From assembly GCA_000024525.1 (NCBI GenBank), contig CP001769.1:4435001-4499000 (forward strand): a DNA stretch of 64,000 nt, written 5' to 3'. Position numbers and translations under genes: made by a program. This DNA is from Spirosoma linguale DSM 74 (lineage in GTDB: Bacteria > Bacteroidota > Bacteroidia > Cytophagales > Spirosomataceae). How positions within the stretch are numbered: position 1 is the stretch's first letter; the number at the start of each line of letters is the position of its first letter. A model generated the notes under the pieces. That model was not told where the DNA came from. It saw only the letters and a list, made by a program, of their open reading frames with translations, and ran no database searches. Below are positions 16,821 through 24,923 of the stretch, piece by piece.

Positions 16821-17564
16821 TTATTTCTCAGCCGCAAGACTTTGCTTGCGTCGCATCGATTCACCCTTCAACTCCATCCGATGAGCCTTGTGAGTTAGCC
16901 GGTCCAGGATGGCATCGGCCAAGGTAGGATCGTCGATGTATTCGTGCCATTTACTCACCGGCAGTTGCGAGGTGATGATCGTAGCGGCCTTGCCATGCCG
17001 GTCCTCCATGATCTGTAACAGGGCCAATCGGCCATTCTGATCAAGGGGTTGTAAGCCCCAGTCATCCAGAATGAGCAGGTGTTGCCGCTCCAGACGACTC
17101 ATCTCCCGCTGGTAGGAGCCGTCGGCTTTAGCCAGTTGCAGTCGCTGTATGAGCCGGATCAGATTGTGATAACCCACCCGATACCCCAGCTGACAGGCCT
17201 GATAGCCCAGGGCCGAAGCCACGTAACTTTTGCCGCAGCCAGTTGATCCCGTCAGGAAGATATTCTCGGCTCGATCGATGAAGCGGCAGTCGGCCAAACG
17301 AAGCACCAGCGTCTTATCCAGGTTGCGGCCAGGGCCGTAGTGCAACTCTTCCAGCGAGGCCTGATAGCGAAAGCGGGCCGCCCGGATGGCCATCTGGGTG
17401 CGTCGGTGTTGACGGTACTCATGTTCAGCTTCAGTAAGCTGGGCCAGCAGTTCGTCGGCAGGCGGTTGCTGGTGAAGGGGTAGGCGAAGCAGGGTCTCGA
17501 AGGCCTGATACATGCCCACCAGTTTAAGGTCCCGTAGTCGGTCAAGTGTCGCTTGGTTATTCAT
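16821..17564 (-). CDS. istB: IS21 helper ATPase IstB
   Basis: A 247-residue DnaC/DnaA-like AAA+ ATPase. Walker A GSTGCGKS is at 106-113 and Walker B LLILDDWG at about 163-170, with an N-terminal helical region typical of IstB. By family it oligomerises on DNA and helps the IstA transposase choose and open targets. It lies 48 bp downstream of istA on the same strand. Confidence 0.93.
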   Translation of the reverse strand: MNNQATLDRLRDLKLVGMYQAFETLLRLPLHQQPPADELLAQLTEAEHEYRQHRRTQMAIRAARFRYQASLEELHYGPGRNLDKTLVLRLADCRFIDRAENIFLTGSTGCGKSYVASALGYQACQLGYRVGYHNLIRLIQRLQLAKADGSYQREMSRLERQHLLILDDWGLQPLDQNGRLALLQIMEDRHGKAATIITSQLPVSKWHEYIDDPTLADAILDRLTHKAHRMELKGESMRRKQSLAAEK

Positions 17565-17612
17565 ACTTTTTATTCCCTTTTGTAGTTGGTACGTGTGTTG
17601 ATTGGCTCGGCT

Positions 17613-19154
17613 TTACTGGTAGGCTGATGCGCCCCGGATGTTTTCATGGCTGGGTACTGAGCTGACAGGACTGGCATCGGAGAGCGTATCCAGCCCGCGT
17701 TCGATGATGGATCGGATGACTTTGTAGCTCACGCTCTGGTAGCACAACGCCCGTTGGCAGGCCCGCTCCAGACGTTCTCTACCCACTTTCTTTTCCAGAC
17801 TTAGTACACCCTGGCACGACTTATAAGCCTGTTCGGGATGCGCCCGGCTCGTTAGGATGGCTTCGACGGCCTGCCGGGTTTGGGGGCCAATGCGGTCGGC
17901 CCGACGGACGAACGTCTCCGGGCTCCAGTCACTGATCCACTGATGGGCTGGGGGCAAATGCTCTTTGAGTGTCGAGTAATGGTACTGTCCCTGTAATCGC
18001 TGGTGAGTCGCAATACGCTGGTGCTGGCAGTAGACTTCAACGCTTGACGCCGTGTAGATCAGCCGTACCCACTGGCCGATGTAGCGATAGGGTACGCTGT
18101 AATAATGCTTGTCTTCTGACAGCAGTACATGGCCGTTTTTCTGAACCCGGCTCCCCGCATAGTGTTTGATGAGATAAGCCGTGTTGGGCAACCCCATCAA
18201 GTGCATTCGCTCCCGCTCCTCGAACTGCGACTGCCGACTATGGCCCCGGTTCTGAAAGCGCATTTGGTTGTGGGCGTCGAGTAAGGGGCGGATAGCCGCA
18301 TTGAGATCGTCAAGTCGATGAAAGACCTCATTGCGCAGGGGAGCGTAGATGCGTCGATAGAGGATGTTGACGGCTCCTTCGACCAGAGCTTTGTCGCGGG
18401 GCTTACCGCTCCGGGCCGGCAGGATCGTCGTTTGATAATGGAGCGCAAAGTCAGCCAGCGTCTCATTGATCTGGGGTTCATAGCGATCCGAGCGAATCAC
18501 AGCCGCTTTGAGGTTATCGGGCACGATGGCCGCTGGTACGCCCCCGAAGTAATGCAGGGCGTTTTGCAGGGCGGTGATGAAGTCCTCCTTGCGCTGAGTA
18601 GCCACTACCTGGGCGTAAGTGAGCTGACTGCAACCCAGCACGGCCACGAAGAACTCGACCGGCCTAACCTCCCCTGTTGTCTGGTCGACCAGCGAGAGCC
18701 GCTTGCCCGCAAAGTCGACGAAGAGTTTGTCGCCCGCTTTGTGCTCAATGTGCATGCTGGTCTGCTGCCGCTGGCTCCAAAGCTGATAATAGTGGCAGAA
18801 CTGCGTATACTGATAGCCGTTGGGATGTTCGGCTTTGTAATCCAGCCAAAGACTATACCGGGTAACGCCGGGTCGGGTCAGTTCGCGGTCAATCTGAGCG
18901 AATCGTTGTTGAAGAATAGTTAGGGGGGCGTCGGGTGAGGGCGCAGGCGGACGACTTTGTACCAGCTCATCCAACTGTTGGTCGGAGAGTTGCGGGAGGG
19001 AAAGCGTTGCCGGATCGGGAAGCATGCGCAGGTAGCCCCGGACGGTATTGCGAGCCAGGCCTAGCGAACGGGCAATATCCCGGATAGACTTATGTTGCTG
19101 CTGGAGAAGCAGAATCTGACGGAGTAGGTGCATAGGAAGACGCTGGTTGGCCAT
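17613..19154 (-). CDS. istA: IS21 transposase IstA
   Basis: A 513-residue DDE transposase. The N-terminal HTH includes SIRDIARSLGLARNTVRGYL (about 18-37). The rve core has Asp in KLFVDFAGKRLSL, Asp in IVPDNLKAAVI and Glu in ALVEGAVNILYRRIY. The C-terminal part includes the Mu-type beta-barrel-like HVLLSEDKHYYSVPYRYIGQ. It is full length for the family and forms an operon with istB. Confidence 0.93.
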   Translation of the reverse strand: MANQRLPMHLLRQILLLQQQHKSIRDIARSLGLARNTVRGYLRMLPDPATLSLPQLSDQQLDELVQSRPPAPSPDAPLTILQQRFAQIDRELTRPGVTRYSLWLDYKAEHPNGYQYTQFCHYYQLWSQRQQTSMHIEHKAGDKLFVDFAGKRLSLVDQTTGEVRPVEFFVAVLGCSQLTYAQVVATQRKEDFITALQNALHYFGGVPAAIVPDNLKAAVIRSDRYEPQINETLADFALHYQTTILPARSGKPRDKALVEGAVNILYRRIYAPLRNEVFHRLDDLNAAIRPLLDAHNQMRFQNRGHSRQSQFEERERMHLMGLPNTAYLIKHYAGSRVQKNGHVLLSEDKHYYSVPYRYIGQWVRLIYTASSVEVYCQHQRIATHQRLQGQYHYSTLKEHLPPAHQWISDWSPETFVRRADRIGPQTRQAVEAILTSRAHPEQAYKSCQGVLSLEKKVGRERLERACQRALCYQSVSYKVIRSIIERGLDTLSDASPVSSVPSHENIRGASAYQ

Positions 19155-20066
19155 AGGTTCGGAGGGTCAATTTGTTCCGAAACTACGGTGATTAGGCGGC
19201 TCCTGCTCAGCGGGCGGGGTGGGTCAGTTTGGCCCGAAATGGGTGGGTCAACTACATCCGAAACAGGTGGGTCAGTTTACTCCGAAATACACACTTGACG
19301 GCCTTTTCCCGCTGTTGCACATGGATGCCAGATCATGGTCAGCGACCATGTCTATGGGTACTGTTGGAGCTACAGGGAAAAGACAAGCTAGCCAGAACAA
19401 CCAGCGGCACAGTATCGTTGGGACGTACTATCGGCGGATCTCAGGATGCTGGCTAGCCTTGTCAAGTCCTACTCAAAATTGTACTTTTTTGTAGACAATC
19501 AAACTAAATCAAAGATATGTTCGGCGGTCCGATGGAATAATAGGGTATCCAGTATAACTGGTACAAAAGTTTTATTTACTATCCTAAAACCATAACTAGC
19601 TATCTAATTATCAGTCGATTTATTTAAAAGGTTTTGTAAAAACGGTCGATTGATTAAAAAGGGGCAGGTTAAACAGAATTTCATCTCTTAAGTCCTTAAA
19701 GTCGTTTCATCCACAGTGGCGGGCCACTTGCCGTTTACGAAATCAAATCGCTTCGGCCGGTCCGCCGGTGCGGCTCCGATTCACGAAACCTGCTCATTTA
19801 TTGAGTTTTCTGAAAGGAACCGGGCTGCCGGAGCAGTATACATTTTAAGTAATTCAGCCGTAAAGTCCCAAAATTATGCTTGCGAATAGCTCACTCACAA
19901 TAGGTTACGGTCTGAGATGGAAGTAATGTGCCAGTTTTACAGGACACCCCGTTATTGATAATCAATTAGTTACGGGGGGGCTTCTTAAGTTCTTAAAATA
20001 CATTCGTGAGCGAAGCGAACTCCGCTTTTTTGCTGATCAGTACGAAGGCTCGTAATTTTGAACTTT

Positions 20067-20200
20067 GGTCGGGGATTCGACCAGTATCCGTCAACACTCA
20101 AAAGAGTGATAGGCGAGACTCTCACTAACTGGAAAGGAGAGTATGAAATAGGGCTCTGTTGCCGAAGGTAGCAGAGCCTTTTGCTTTCCCGACAATCGGG
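20067..20200 (+). ncRNA. candidate structured RNA, five consecutive hairpins
   Basis: In 134 bases I can pair: GGTCG/CGACC (20067-20082); CACTC/GAGTG with an AAAA loop (20095-20108); ACTCTC/GAGAGT (20118-20142); a 12-bp stem GGCTCTGTTGCC/GGTAGCAGAGCC with a GAA loop (20152-20178) followed by TTTT; and CCCGA/TCGGG (20188-20200). The fourth with its T-run looks like a terminator on the plus strand, so the upstream hairpins may belong to a short transcript. No known RNA family is recognised. Strand is inferred from the T-run. Confidence 0.4.
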
Positions 20201-20298
20201 CCGAAACATGGCTGACTACTCAATCAGACCAGCAAAGTACACACGCGCCAGCTTTTTCGCAAACGAACCTGTTTATTTAGATTTTAAGCGTATTCTAA

Positions 20299-20328
20299 TT
20301 TGACTAATACCAGTAAACTCTACTTTTC
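20299..20328 (+). promoter_or_regulatory. probable promoter of the 20346 gene
   Basis: TTTG at 20299-20302 and TACTTTTC at 20321-20328 (seven of eight to TAnnTTTG) are 18 bp apart and end 17 bp before the ATG. Confidence 0.4.
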
Positions 20329-20345
20329 CCTAAAAAATATCAGCT

Positions 20346-20714
20346 ATGAAGAAACTGGCAGTATCAATCTTGATTAGTGTACTTTCTCATTCGGTAACAG
20401 CTCAGTTAATAGTGGATACCATTAATATCAATAAGCTGGATATTGAGTATATTAGACTGACCGGATGTGATATTTTCAATGGATTTTCCCGGCAATCTGC
20501 TCAGGCGAGTGTTTGGATTGACTTTGGACAGGGCAATGATCAGCGGACAAATAAGGAATTTTTAAAACCGGATCAGCAGACACGATTTAGCTCAACGGTG
20601 GCGGCTCTAAACTACTGCTATAAAAATGGTTGGGAGGTAGTCCAATATGAATCAGGACCAAATAGTGCCTGCCATACATTTCTGTTAAGGCGAAGAAATC
20701 CATCTACTAAATGA
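20346..20714 (+). CDS. small secreted protein of unknown function
   Basis: 122 residues with a signal peptide (KKLAVSILISVLSHSVTAQ). The mature part looks like a small alpha/beta domain: DIEYIRLTGCDIFNG, WIDFGQG, FSSTVAALNYCYKNGWEVVQ and a final strand TFLLRRR. Three or four Cys could form disulfides outside the cytoplasm. The pattern of a 'column of strand-helix-strand ending LRR' is common in Cytophagales hypothetical proteins, but I cannot name a family. A plausible promoter precedes it and the next gene is convergent. Confidence 0.6.
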   Translation: MKKLAVSILISVLSHSVTAQLIVDTININKLDIEYIRLTGCDIFNGFSRQSAQASVWIDFGQGNDQRTNKEFLKPDQQTRFSSTVAALNYCYKNGWEVVQYESGPNSACHTFLLRRRNPSTK

Positions 20715-20735
20715 TCCGATAATGGCGTTGATTAA

Positions 20736-21131
20736 TCAACTAAGTAAACGGCTCCAAAACGATTTTCTGCTTGGCTCGGGCATTCGGTTGGCGATTCCTT
20801 CAACCATCTTGGTTAGGTGGTCGATCTGGTTTTGAATATCCACTGGGGCAGCGGGCAACTGAGGTTAGGTAAGTTGGCTTTGTACCAGGCTGCGGATATC
20901 TTCATTGACGTACTGGCCCATCGTTTTACCGGCTCGACTGGCCCCTTTTTCAATGATGGCGCGCGTTTCCAGGTCAACCTCCCGAACGGCCCAAATACCA
21001 ACGTCAGGAGCGCGACGGCTTCGACCACCTTTGGCTTTTTCGGTATCTTCAGCAAGTGTTTGACTTAATTGAGGTTCTGTTAAACCGTCCTGCTCAGCCA
21101 TTTGAGTTTTGTTAAACGTTTTGTTTAACAA
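20736..21131 (-). pseudogene. RHH-like small protein with in-frame stop
   Basis: From the ATG at 21131 the frame gives 88 residues ending at a TAA (20865-20867). The region TRAIIEKGASRAGKTMGQYV then NEDIRSLVQ resembles a ribbon-helix-helix segment such as those of plasmid or toxin-system regulators. The same frame stays open after the stop for 42 codons of plausible protein (VDIQNQIDHLTKMVEGIANR ...) to a TGA at 20736-20738. One nonsense change in a longer gene is the simplest reading. The 88-residue product could still be functional, as the RHH-like part is upstream of the stop. Confidence 0.5.
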
Positions 21132-21180
21132 CTAAGGTACAAAAAACGACCACTTGAAAAGTGTTTAACACAACTCAAGT

Positions 21181-21305
21181 GGCTGTTGCAAAAGTCTAAA
21201 AGTGGTTGATTCGACTTAATTCATGTGCCCTGTTCGGTAAATTTCCTCTTGGAAATTAAGTTTTAAGAAGGAAGATTAGGCCCAGTGCCGACTTCTGCAA
21301 CAGCC
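21181..21305. mobile_element. 125-bp MITE with GGCTGTTGCAAA ends
   Basis: Ends GGCTGTTGCAAAAGTC and GACTTCTGCAACAGCC are inverted with one mismatch. The flanks carry the direct repeat ACTCAAGT (21173-21180 and 21306-21313), an 8-bp target duplication. No coding capacity. The GGCTGTTGCAAA type of end occurs in IS5- or IS982-like transposons; the parent is not in this window. Confidence 0.8.
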
Positions 21306-21341
21306 ACTCAAGTTATGTTAAAGACTATAAATAGCTTATCA

Positions 21342-22004
21342 CTATTTGTTTAAATTATACCCCTTTTTGTTCAAATTTTCCTTAATATCACTAGCTATGT
21401 AATCCCAAAGTGGTTTAGCAAGAATCTTATTAATCCTAGGAAAAGCCCCATTCCCCTCCCCAATAGTTTCAATATATATTCTATTACCTTCAAGCACCAC
21501 TTTACGTGTAACCTTCCCATTATGTAGCAAGTGATTTTCCTGCGTTTGATTAGTTATAGACTTGTCTATTGGATTAGCTGTTGATATTACGTCTCCTAAA
21601 AAGGTAACCTTTACACGTGTTCCTTTCTCAGTCGATCTTATACCTTTACCACCAGGGGCCGCATACCTAATTAACTCCTGATAAACCAACTCCACTAAGT
21701 GTTCAGGGTTGTCATCAGGATCTATAGAGCAGATAAGTGTCTTAACTTTATAGTAGTGATATCCCGGTCGGTCAAGTATTACACCAGCCACTGCTACAGT
21801 GGCAGCCAGACCTACAACTTTGAATGTACTAAAAGGTCTTCTGGGTACTCTTACAACTCCTGGCCTTGCAGTTGCTACTGCTGGTCTTGCCGCTACTGCT
21901 GGTCTTGCCGCTGCTGCTGGTCTTGCCGCTGCTGCTGGTCTTGCCGCTGCTGCTGGTCTTGCTGCTACTAATCTAGCTGCTGATACTACATATCTTCCTA
22001 ACAT
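21342..22004 (-). CDS. Ala-Arg-Pro repeat protein with membrane segment, unknown
   Basis: 220 residues. The N-terminus has tandem AARPA-type units (about 14-46) encoded by near-identical 15-18 bp DNA repeats, then a basic stretch VRVPRRPFSTFK and one hydrophobic segment VVGLAATVAVAGVIL. The remaining about 140 residues are a soluble domain (TLICSIDPDDNPEHLVELVY, IYIETIGEGNGAFPRINKIL) that I cannot assign. Length of the repeat tract could vary by slippage. A possible topology is a disordered positively charged tail, one anchor, then a domain. It is monocistronic. Confidence 0.55.
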   Translation of the reverse strand: MLGRYVVSAARLVAARPAAAARPAAAARPAAAARPAVAARPAVATARPGVVRVPRRPFSTFKVVGLAATVAVAGVILDRPGYHYYKVKTLICSIDPDDNPEHLVELVYQELIRYAAPGGKGIRSTEKGTRVKVTFLGDVISTANPIDKSITNQTQENHLLHNGKVTRKVVLEGNRIYIETIGEGNGAFPRINKILAKPLWDYIASDIKENLNKKGYNLNK

Positions 22005-22457
22005 AGTAGTTACATTTATTTACTTTTCTCTAAAAGATAGTAATTTGATTATCAATTAGCTACTACTTTTTTTAAAAGGAGTCCACAATATGAATGCCCA
22101 CTAACAAAGTATATGGGGTATCTTTAAGAAAGGTACATAAATCGTCACAGCTCGTATAAAAGCGTCTCATCAATCGAATTTTTAGCTAAGATGCATTCAT
22201 TCGACCCTAGAGTGACAAAAACGGCGTATAATCTTGCCCAGCCGAGTCGCCCGAGCGATTGCCGTCGGCCGGGTGGCCCCCTCAAAATTTAATGCGGCAG
22301 CCGCTCTGTCGCACCAATGGTTACCAGGTTGACTTCCGGAGACTAAAAAAAGTGTTTAACCGTCTGAGAAATACTTCTACGGGCTTTTACTCGAATCAAA
22401 ACCGCACAGCCAATCCATGACGGTTTTTGTACTATTTTTTAATTACACCCACTTATA
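22005..22457. other. intergenic region, no gene seen
   Basis: AT-rich with a GC-rich island near 22240-22320. GCGTCTCATCAATCG at 22161 is a very weak match to the dispersed-repeat core. AAAACCG/CGGTTTT (about 22408-22434) can form a 7-bp hairpin. Confidence 0.4.
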
Positions 22458-22727
22458 GGGGTTCTTTGGCTAAACGGGCGGATTTATACGGTAAGCAGCT
22501 ATATCTCTAGGCAAAGGTTGATTATCAATGCATTAGCATTAGTCTTATCAAAAAGGAATTCCTAAGTGATAGCTTAAACTACCCCTCCTAATTGATTAAA
22601 TTAGACGTTTTTGAGTTCATTTTCATATACCTTTTTTGATAAGGTGCTAATTATCAACAATCGTTTCGACAAAATTATAAAACTCGTTTTTTAGCGTATA
22701 AATCTTCCCGTTTAGCCAAAGAACCCC
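22458..22727. mobile_element. 270-bp MITE-like element with long inverted ends
   Basis: Ends begin GGGGTTCTTTGGCTAAACGG on both strands and the match continues to about 33 bp (through GATTTATACG) with two mismatches. The inside is AT-rich, without an ORF, and contains a second inverted pair (TTATCAAAAAGG / CCTTTTTTGATAAG). I see no clear target duplication. It abuts a recombinase-like remnant on its right side. Confidence 0.7.
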
Positions 22728-22728
22728 A

Positions 22729-22839
22729 TTACGGCGTAACAGAAAGACCTATACAGAGATTGCCGATAAGCTTAATCAGTTCGGCTTCAAAACCGCTCAG
22801 GGGTGCGAGTTTCACCTGATGCAGGTTAAGCGGTACTAG
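22729..22839 (+). pseudogene. recombinase-like C-terminal remnant
   Basis: A 36-codon frame reading RKTYTEIADKLNQFGFKTAQ, then GCEFHLMQVKRY and a stop. The pattern 'T-Y-x-x-I-A-x-x-L-N-x-x-G-F-x-T-x-x-G-x-x-F' is that of the 'Recombinase' domain of large serine recombinases or similar HTH tails. The 5' side is lost at the MITE edge. Confidence 0.45.
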
Positions 22840-22913
22840 ACCGGGTTATGGTAACGACGGCTTAAATGCCGCCAGAAACGGTATTTTTACTATAAACTTA
22901 AAATGCTATAGCC

Positions 22914-23450
22914 GTGACGATCAGTTCTCAAGAAAATGATGAAATGTTCGAAAGCGTGACATTAGACCCAACAATATGGGTAGATCAGGCAAGACGACTG
23001 TTAATATCCGCTCAACTGCCTTTGGATGAACTCAACAAAGCAAAGCTACTAACTCCTTCAAACCCGAATGAGCGTAGTCAGAAGATTTTGTGTTTTATGC
23101 CCACATATATGATGCTGGCAGGTTTTGCGCTCGAAAACGTCATTAAAGGGCTTATAGTGTGTCGATTACCTGAGCCGCGACAAGTAAAAGACCTCAAGAA
23201 GTTTTTCAAGCACGACCTCGTTAGTATTATTCCTAACGATATCCCAGTGAGTCAGGAAGAAAACGACTTGTTGAAACGATTAGCAGCTTTCACAATCTGG
23301 AATGGGCGCTATCCAATGCCTACAGAGGCTAAACACTACAATAATGCGGTATTAAACGAACTGCTATGTTACAAATCAGGCGATGAAAATCGGGTGAAGG
23401 ATCTGTTTCATAGGTTTGAGAGGCTTATCACAAATGAGTATGAAGGCTAA
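22914..23450 (+). CDS. HEPN-like protein of unknown function
   Basis: 178 residues, all-helical by eye, using a GTG start (an ATG ten codons later is an alternative). MMLAGFALENVIKGLIVCRL, the KFFKHDLVSII region and AAFTIWNGRYPMPTEAKHY resemble HEPN-type helical bundles found next to nucleotidyltransferases or in defence loci. The canonical Rx4-6H RNase motif of active HEPN toxins is not evident. It is alone, flanked by mobile remnants. A defence or stress role is possible, but nothing in the sequence proves it. Confidence 0.5.
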   Translation: MTISSQENDEMFESVTLDPTIWVDQARRLLISAQLPLDELNKAKLLTPSNPNERSQKILCFMPTYMMLAGFALENVIKGLIVCRLPEPRQVKDLKKFFKHDLVSIIPNDIPVSQEENDLLKRLAAFTIWNGRYPMPTEAKHYNNAVLNELLCYKSGDENRVKDLFHRFERLITNEYEG

Positions 23451-24082
23451 ACACTAGCATTTTTGAAATGCGCAGGTTCCTAGATCATAGTTTTACTAAT
23501 TCTATATGGGCTTCTTTTAGTAACTGGACAAAGAATTACTCTAAGAAAATTAAATGCCCGATTCTGCTGGTTATCAATTATTTACCAAAACGAAGGTTTT
23601 CAGGTACAAGCCGTGTAGGGTGTTAATATGATACCACATGGCCTTTTAGTTGTACCGAAAACTTATACCTGTTTTCAAAGTACCGTGTTTATAAGCTACA
23701 TGGGGACTGAATACAGCCTAAAAACGCTTAGCGTAATTCTTTGCCCATATACTCATAAAACCTCTAGTACGACGTTGGGACCAGTCTTGATTGAACTCTA
23801 TCGATGGGGGGTAATGCATCGAGGGAAAATCATGAATCAACTGAGTCAGTCGCCAGTAGCCAAAAAAGTGCGTTGAAGAAGTCTTTTATGATAAATGCAG
23901 CAACAATTATTTAGGCGTATATTCTCAAGAAAGGCTCTCATGTGGGACTTCGAAGCTTTTATGCATTTGCTTCGGAAACTGGGCATTTAATTGGAGGGCT
24001 TGTTTTACGACCTGTCAATGACAATTCGTCACCTATGAAAGTGGACTTACCAGTGGGCTTCGTCTGTCACTACTACCAAATC
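23451..24082. other. intergenic region with a repeat copy
   Basis: An 82-codon plus-strand frame at 23628-23876 has unusual composition and no family resemblance, so I do not call it. A copy of the dispersed repeat occupies about 23923-24022. No other structure is seen. Confidence 0.4.
23923..24022 (+). repeat. dispersed repeat, core and right part
   Basis: TCTCAAGAAAGGCTCTCATG, GACTTCGAAG, TTATGCATTTGCTTCGG and CTGGGCATTTAATTGG, then ACCTGTCAATGAC as a degenerate right end. The ATTTAATTGGA/GGGCTTGT stretch also appears in the copy at 31186-31319. Confidence 0.5.
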
Positions 24083-24349
24083 TTATTGCTTTACGGACTC
24101 GTCTAAAGGGTTCGATGTCGGTTGCCCTAGCTGAATGAATCGGTTGCCGCAAGCATGACACTTGTACCGGGCGGATGAGAGTAGGAACTGCATTGATTTT
24201 AACCAGGCGTATCGTTTGATTCGATCCGGATGCGCATCACCACAAACTGGACACTGTCTTTTCAGGGTGACATGACGGAAAATTTCTCGGATGAAGACCA
24301 CCAGCAGGAGTACGACTAAAGCGGCAACAAAAACAGTAAAAAGAGTCAT
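24083..24349 (-). CDS. small membrane-anchored zinc-ribbon protein
   Basis: 88 residues: an N-terminal membrane helix (LFTVFVAALVVLLLVVFI), then a likely treble-clef or zinc-ribbon with two Cys pairs, CPVCGDAH and CHACGNRF, 30 residues apart. With the N-terminus anchored, the ribbon probably faces the cytoplasm. No partner gene is adjacent. Function unknown; the Cys spacing is the only strong hint. Confidence 0.65.
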   Translation of the reverse strand: MTLFTVFVAALVVLLLVVFIREIFRHVTLKRQCPVCGDAHPDRIKRYAWLKSMQFLLSSARYKCHACGNRFIQLGQPTSNPLDESVKQ

Positions 24350-24923
24350 CAGTTACAAAGTAAAACAAGTCAAATAGGACAAGTGGCCATTTGTATGTCG
24401 AGCTGAACAGTGCATAGAATTTATTGTATTCGTAATCAATCTACTCACCCCACTCGTTGTGATCTGAGCCTGAACAGAGCTAACCTAAAGGTAAATAAAT
24501 ACAGGTAAAGTAAAGTCTCATAGCCTGATCGAAGTCAGTACTTGGCTACAAATTTCCGCTAATTACCACTTCCCTAGGTTACGATCTTATTAAGGAAATT
24601 CACTTTCGCATTAAAAGGTAATTAATGCTCGTATGCGACTGATTGCGTTGGACAGATATTAAATAATAACCGTCTCGTAAAATGCTCATAAAAGTGAGAC
24701 GCCTTTAGTTAGATATATACTTATTAAAGCCATAGTGACTAGTGAAAGAAATACCCTTTTTGTTTGATTATGCCCAAATTTCTTTTTTCATCCTGACCTC
24801 CTACAGTAAAAAAGGCGGATGGCCTTGCCCTGTAGGAACAGCAAGCTTTGCGGGAGCTACCCGGCCGCCACAGAGAACAGGCTATGCGAGGAAAGTACCG
24901 TCATCAAGGGGAAAATAAGATGT
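24350..24923. other. intergenic region with repeat left end
   Basis: No gene seen. A repeat copy with a good left end lies at 24632-24712. CCTACAG/CTGTAGG near 24799-24835 can form a small hairpin just downstream of the minus-strand nucleotidyltransferase. Confidence 0.4.
24632..24712 (+). repeat. dispersed repeat, left end and first hairpin
   Basis: TATGCGACTGATTGCGTTGG then ACAGATATTAAATAATAACC, GTCTCGTAAAATGCTC and AAAGTGAGACGCC. One of the best left ends in the window; the right half is not recognisable. Confidence 0.6.

Larger units (their letters stand above)
16733..19293 (-). mobile_element. IS21-family insertion sequence
   Basis: A 2561-bp element with istA and istB on the minus strand. 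Its ends read TATGTATTCCGGAC (16733) and, inverted, TGTGTATTTCGGAG (from 19293). Inside each end the motif GTGGGTCAGTTT is repeated, three times at the istA side (19218-19280), as expected for the multiple terminal repeats of IS21. The 6-bp target duplication CTTGAC flanks it, and both genes are intact, so the insertion is recent and probably competent. Confidence 0.9.
15508..19533 (-). mobile_element. IS110-family element copy 1, split by IS21
   Basis: The parts 15508-16732 (1225 bp) and 19294-19533 (240 bp) together match, in reverse, the continuous 1459-bp element at 58266-59724. Every stretch I compared was identical, including the transposase proteins. The IS21 element at 16733-19293 sits between them, duplicating CTTGAC (16727-16732 and 19294-19299). 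The 240-bp part is the non-coding left end thought to specify the bridge RNA; it is now 2.6 kb from the transposase. Confidence 0.85.
19534..20345. other. long intergenic region with structured segment
   Basis: No protein gene is supported. A GC-rich patch near 19720-19790 shares GGTCCGCCGGTGCGG (19759-19773) with 2510-2524 in reverse. A run of five hairpins lies at 20067-20200, and a promoter-like pair precedes the next gene. Confidence 0.5.

Noticed and set aside
21880..21965. Plus-strand Cys/Trp-rich and Ala-rich frames opposite the AARPA gene
   Set aside because: Shadows of the tandem repeats; only the minus-strand frame continues into a plausible soluble domain.
22163..22200. Additional dispersed-repeat copy
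   Set aside because: Only GTCTCA and a few bases match; too weak to list.
23628..23876. 82-codon plus-strand frame
   Set aside because: Composition unlike neighbouring genes and no recognisable motif.
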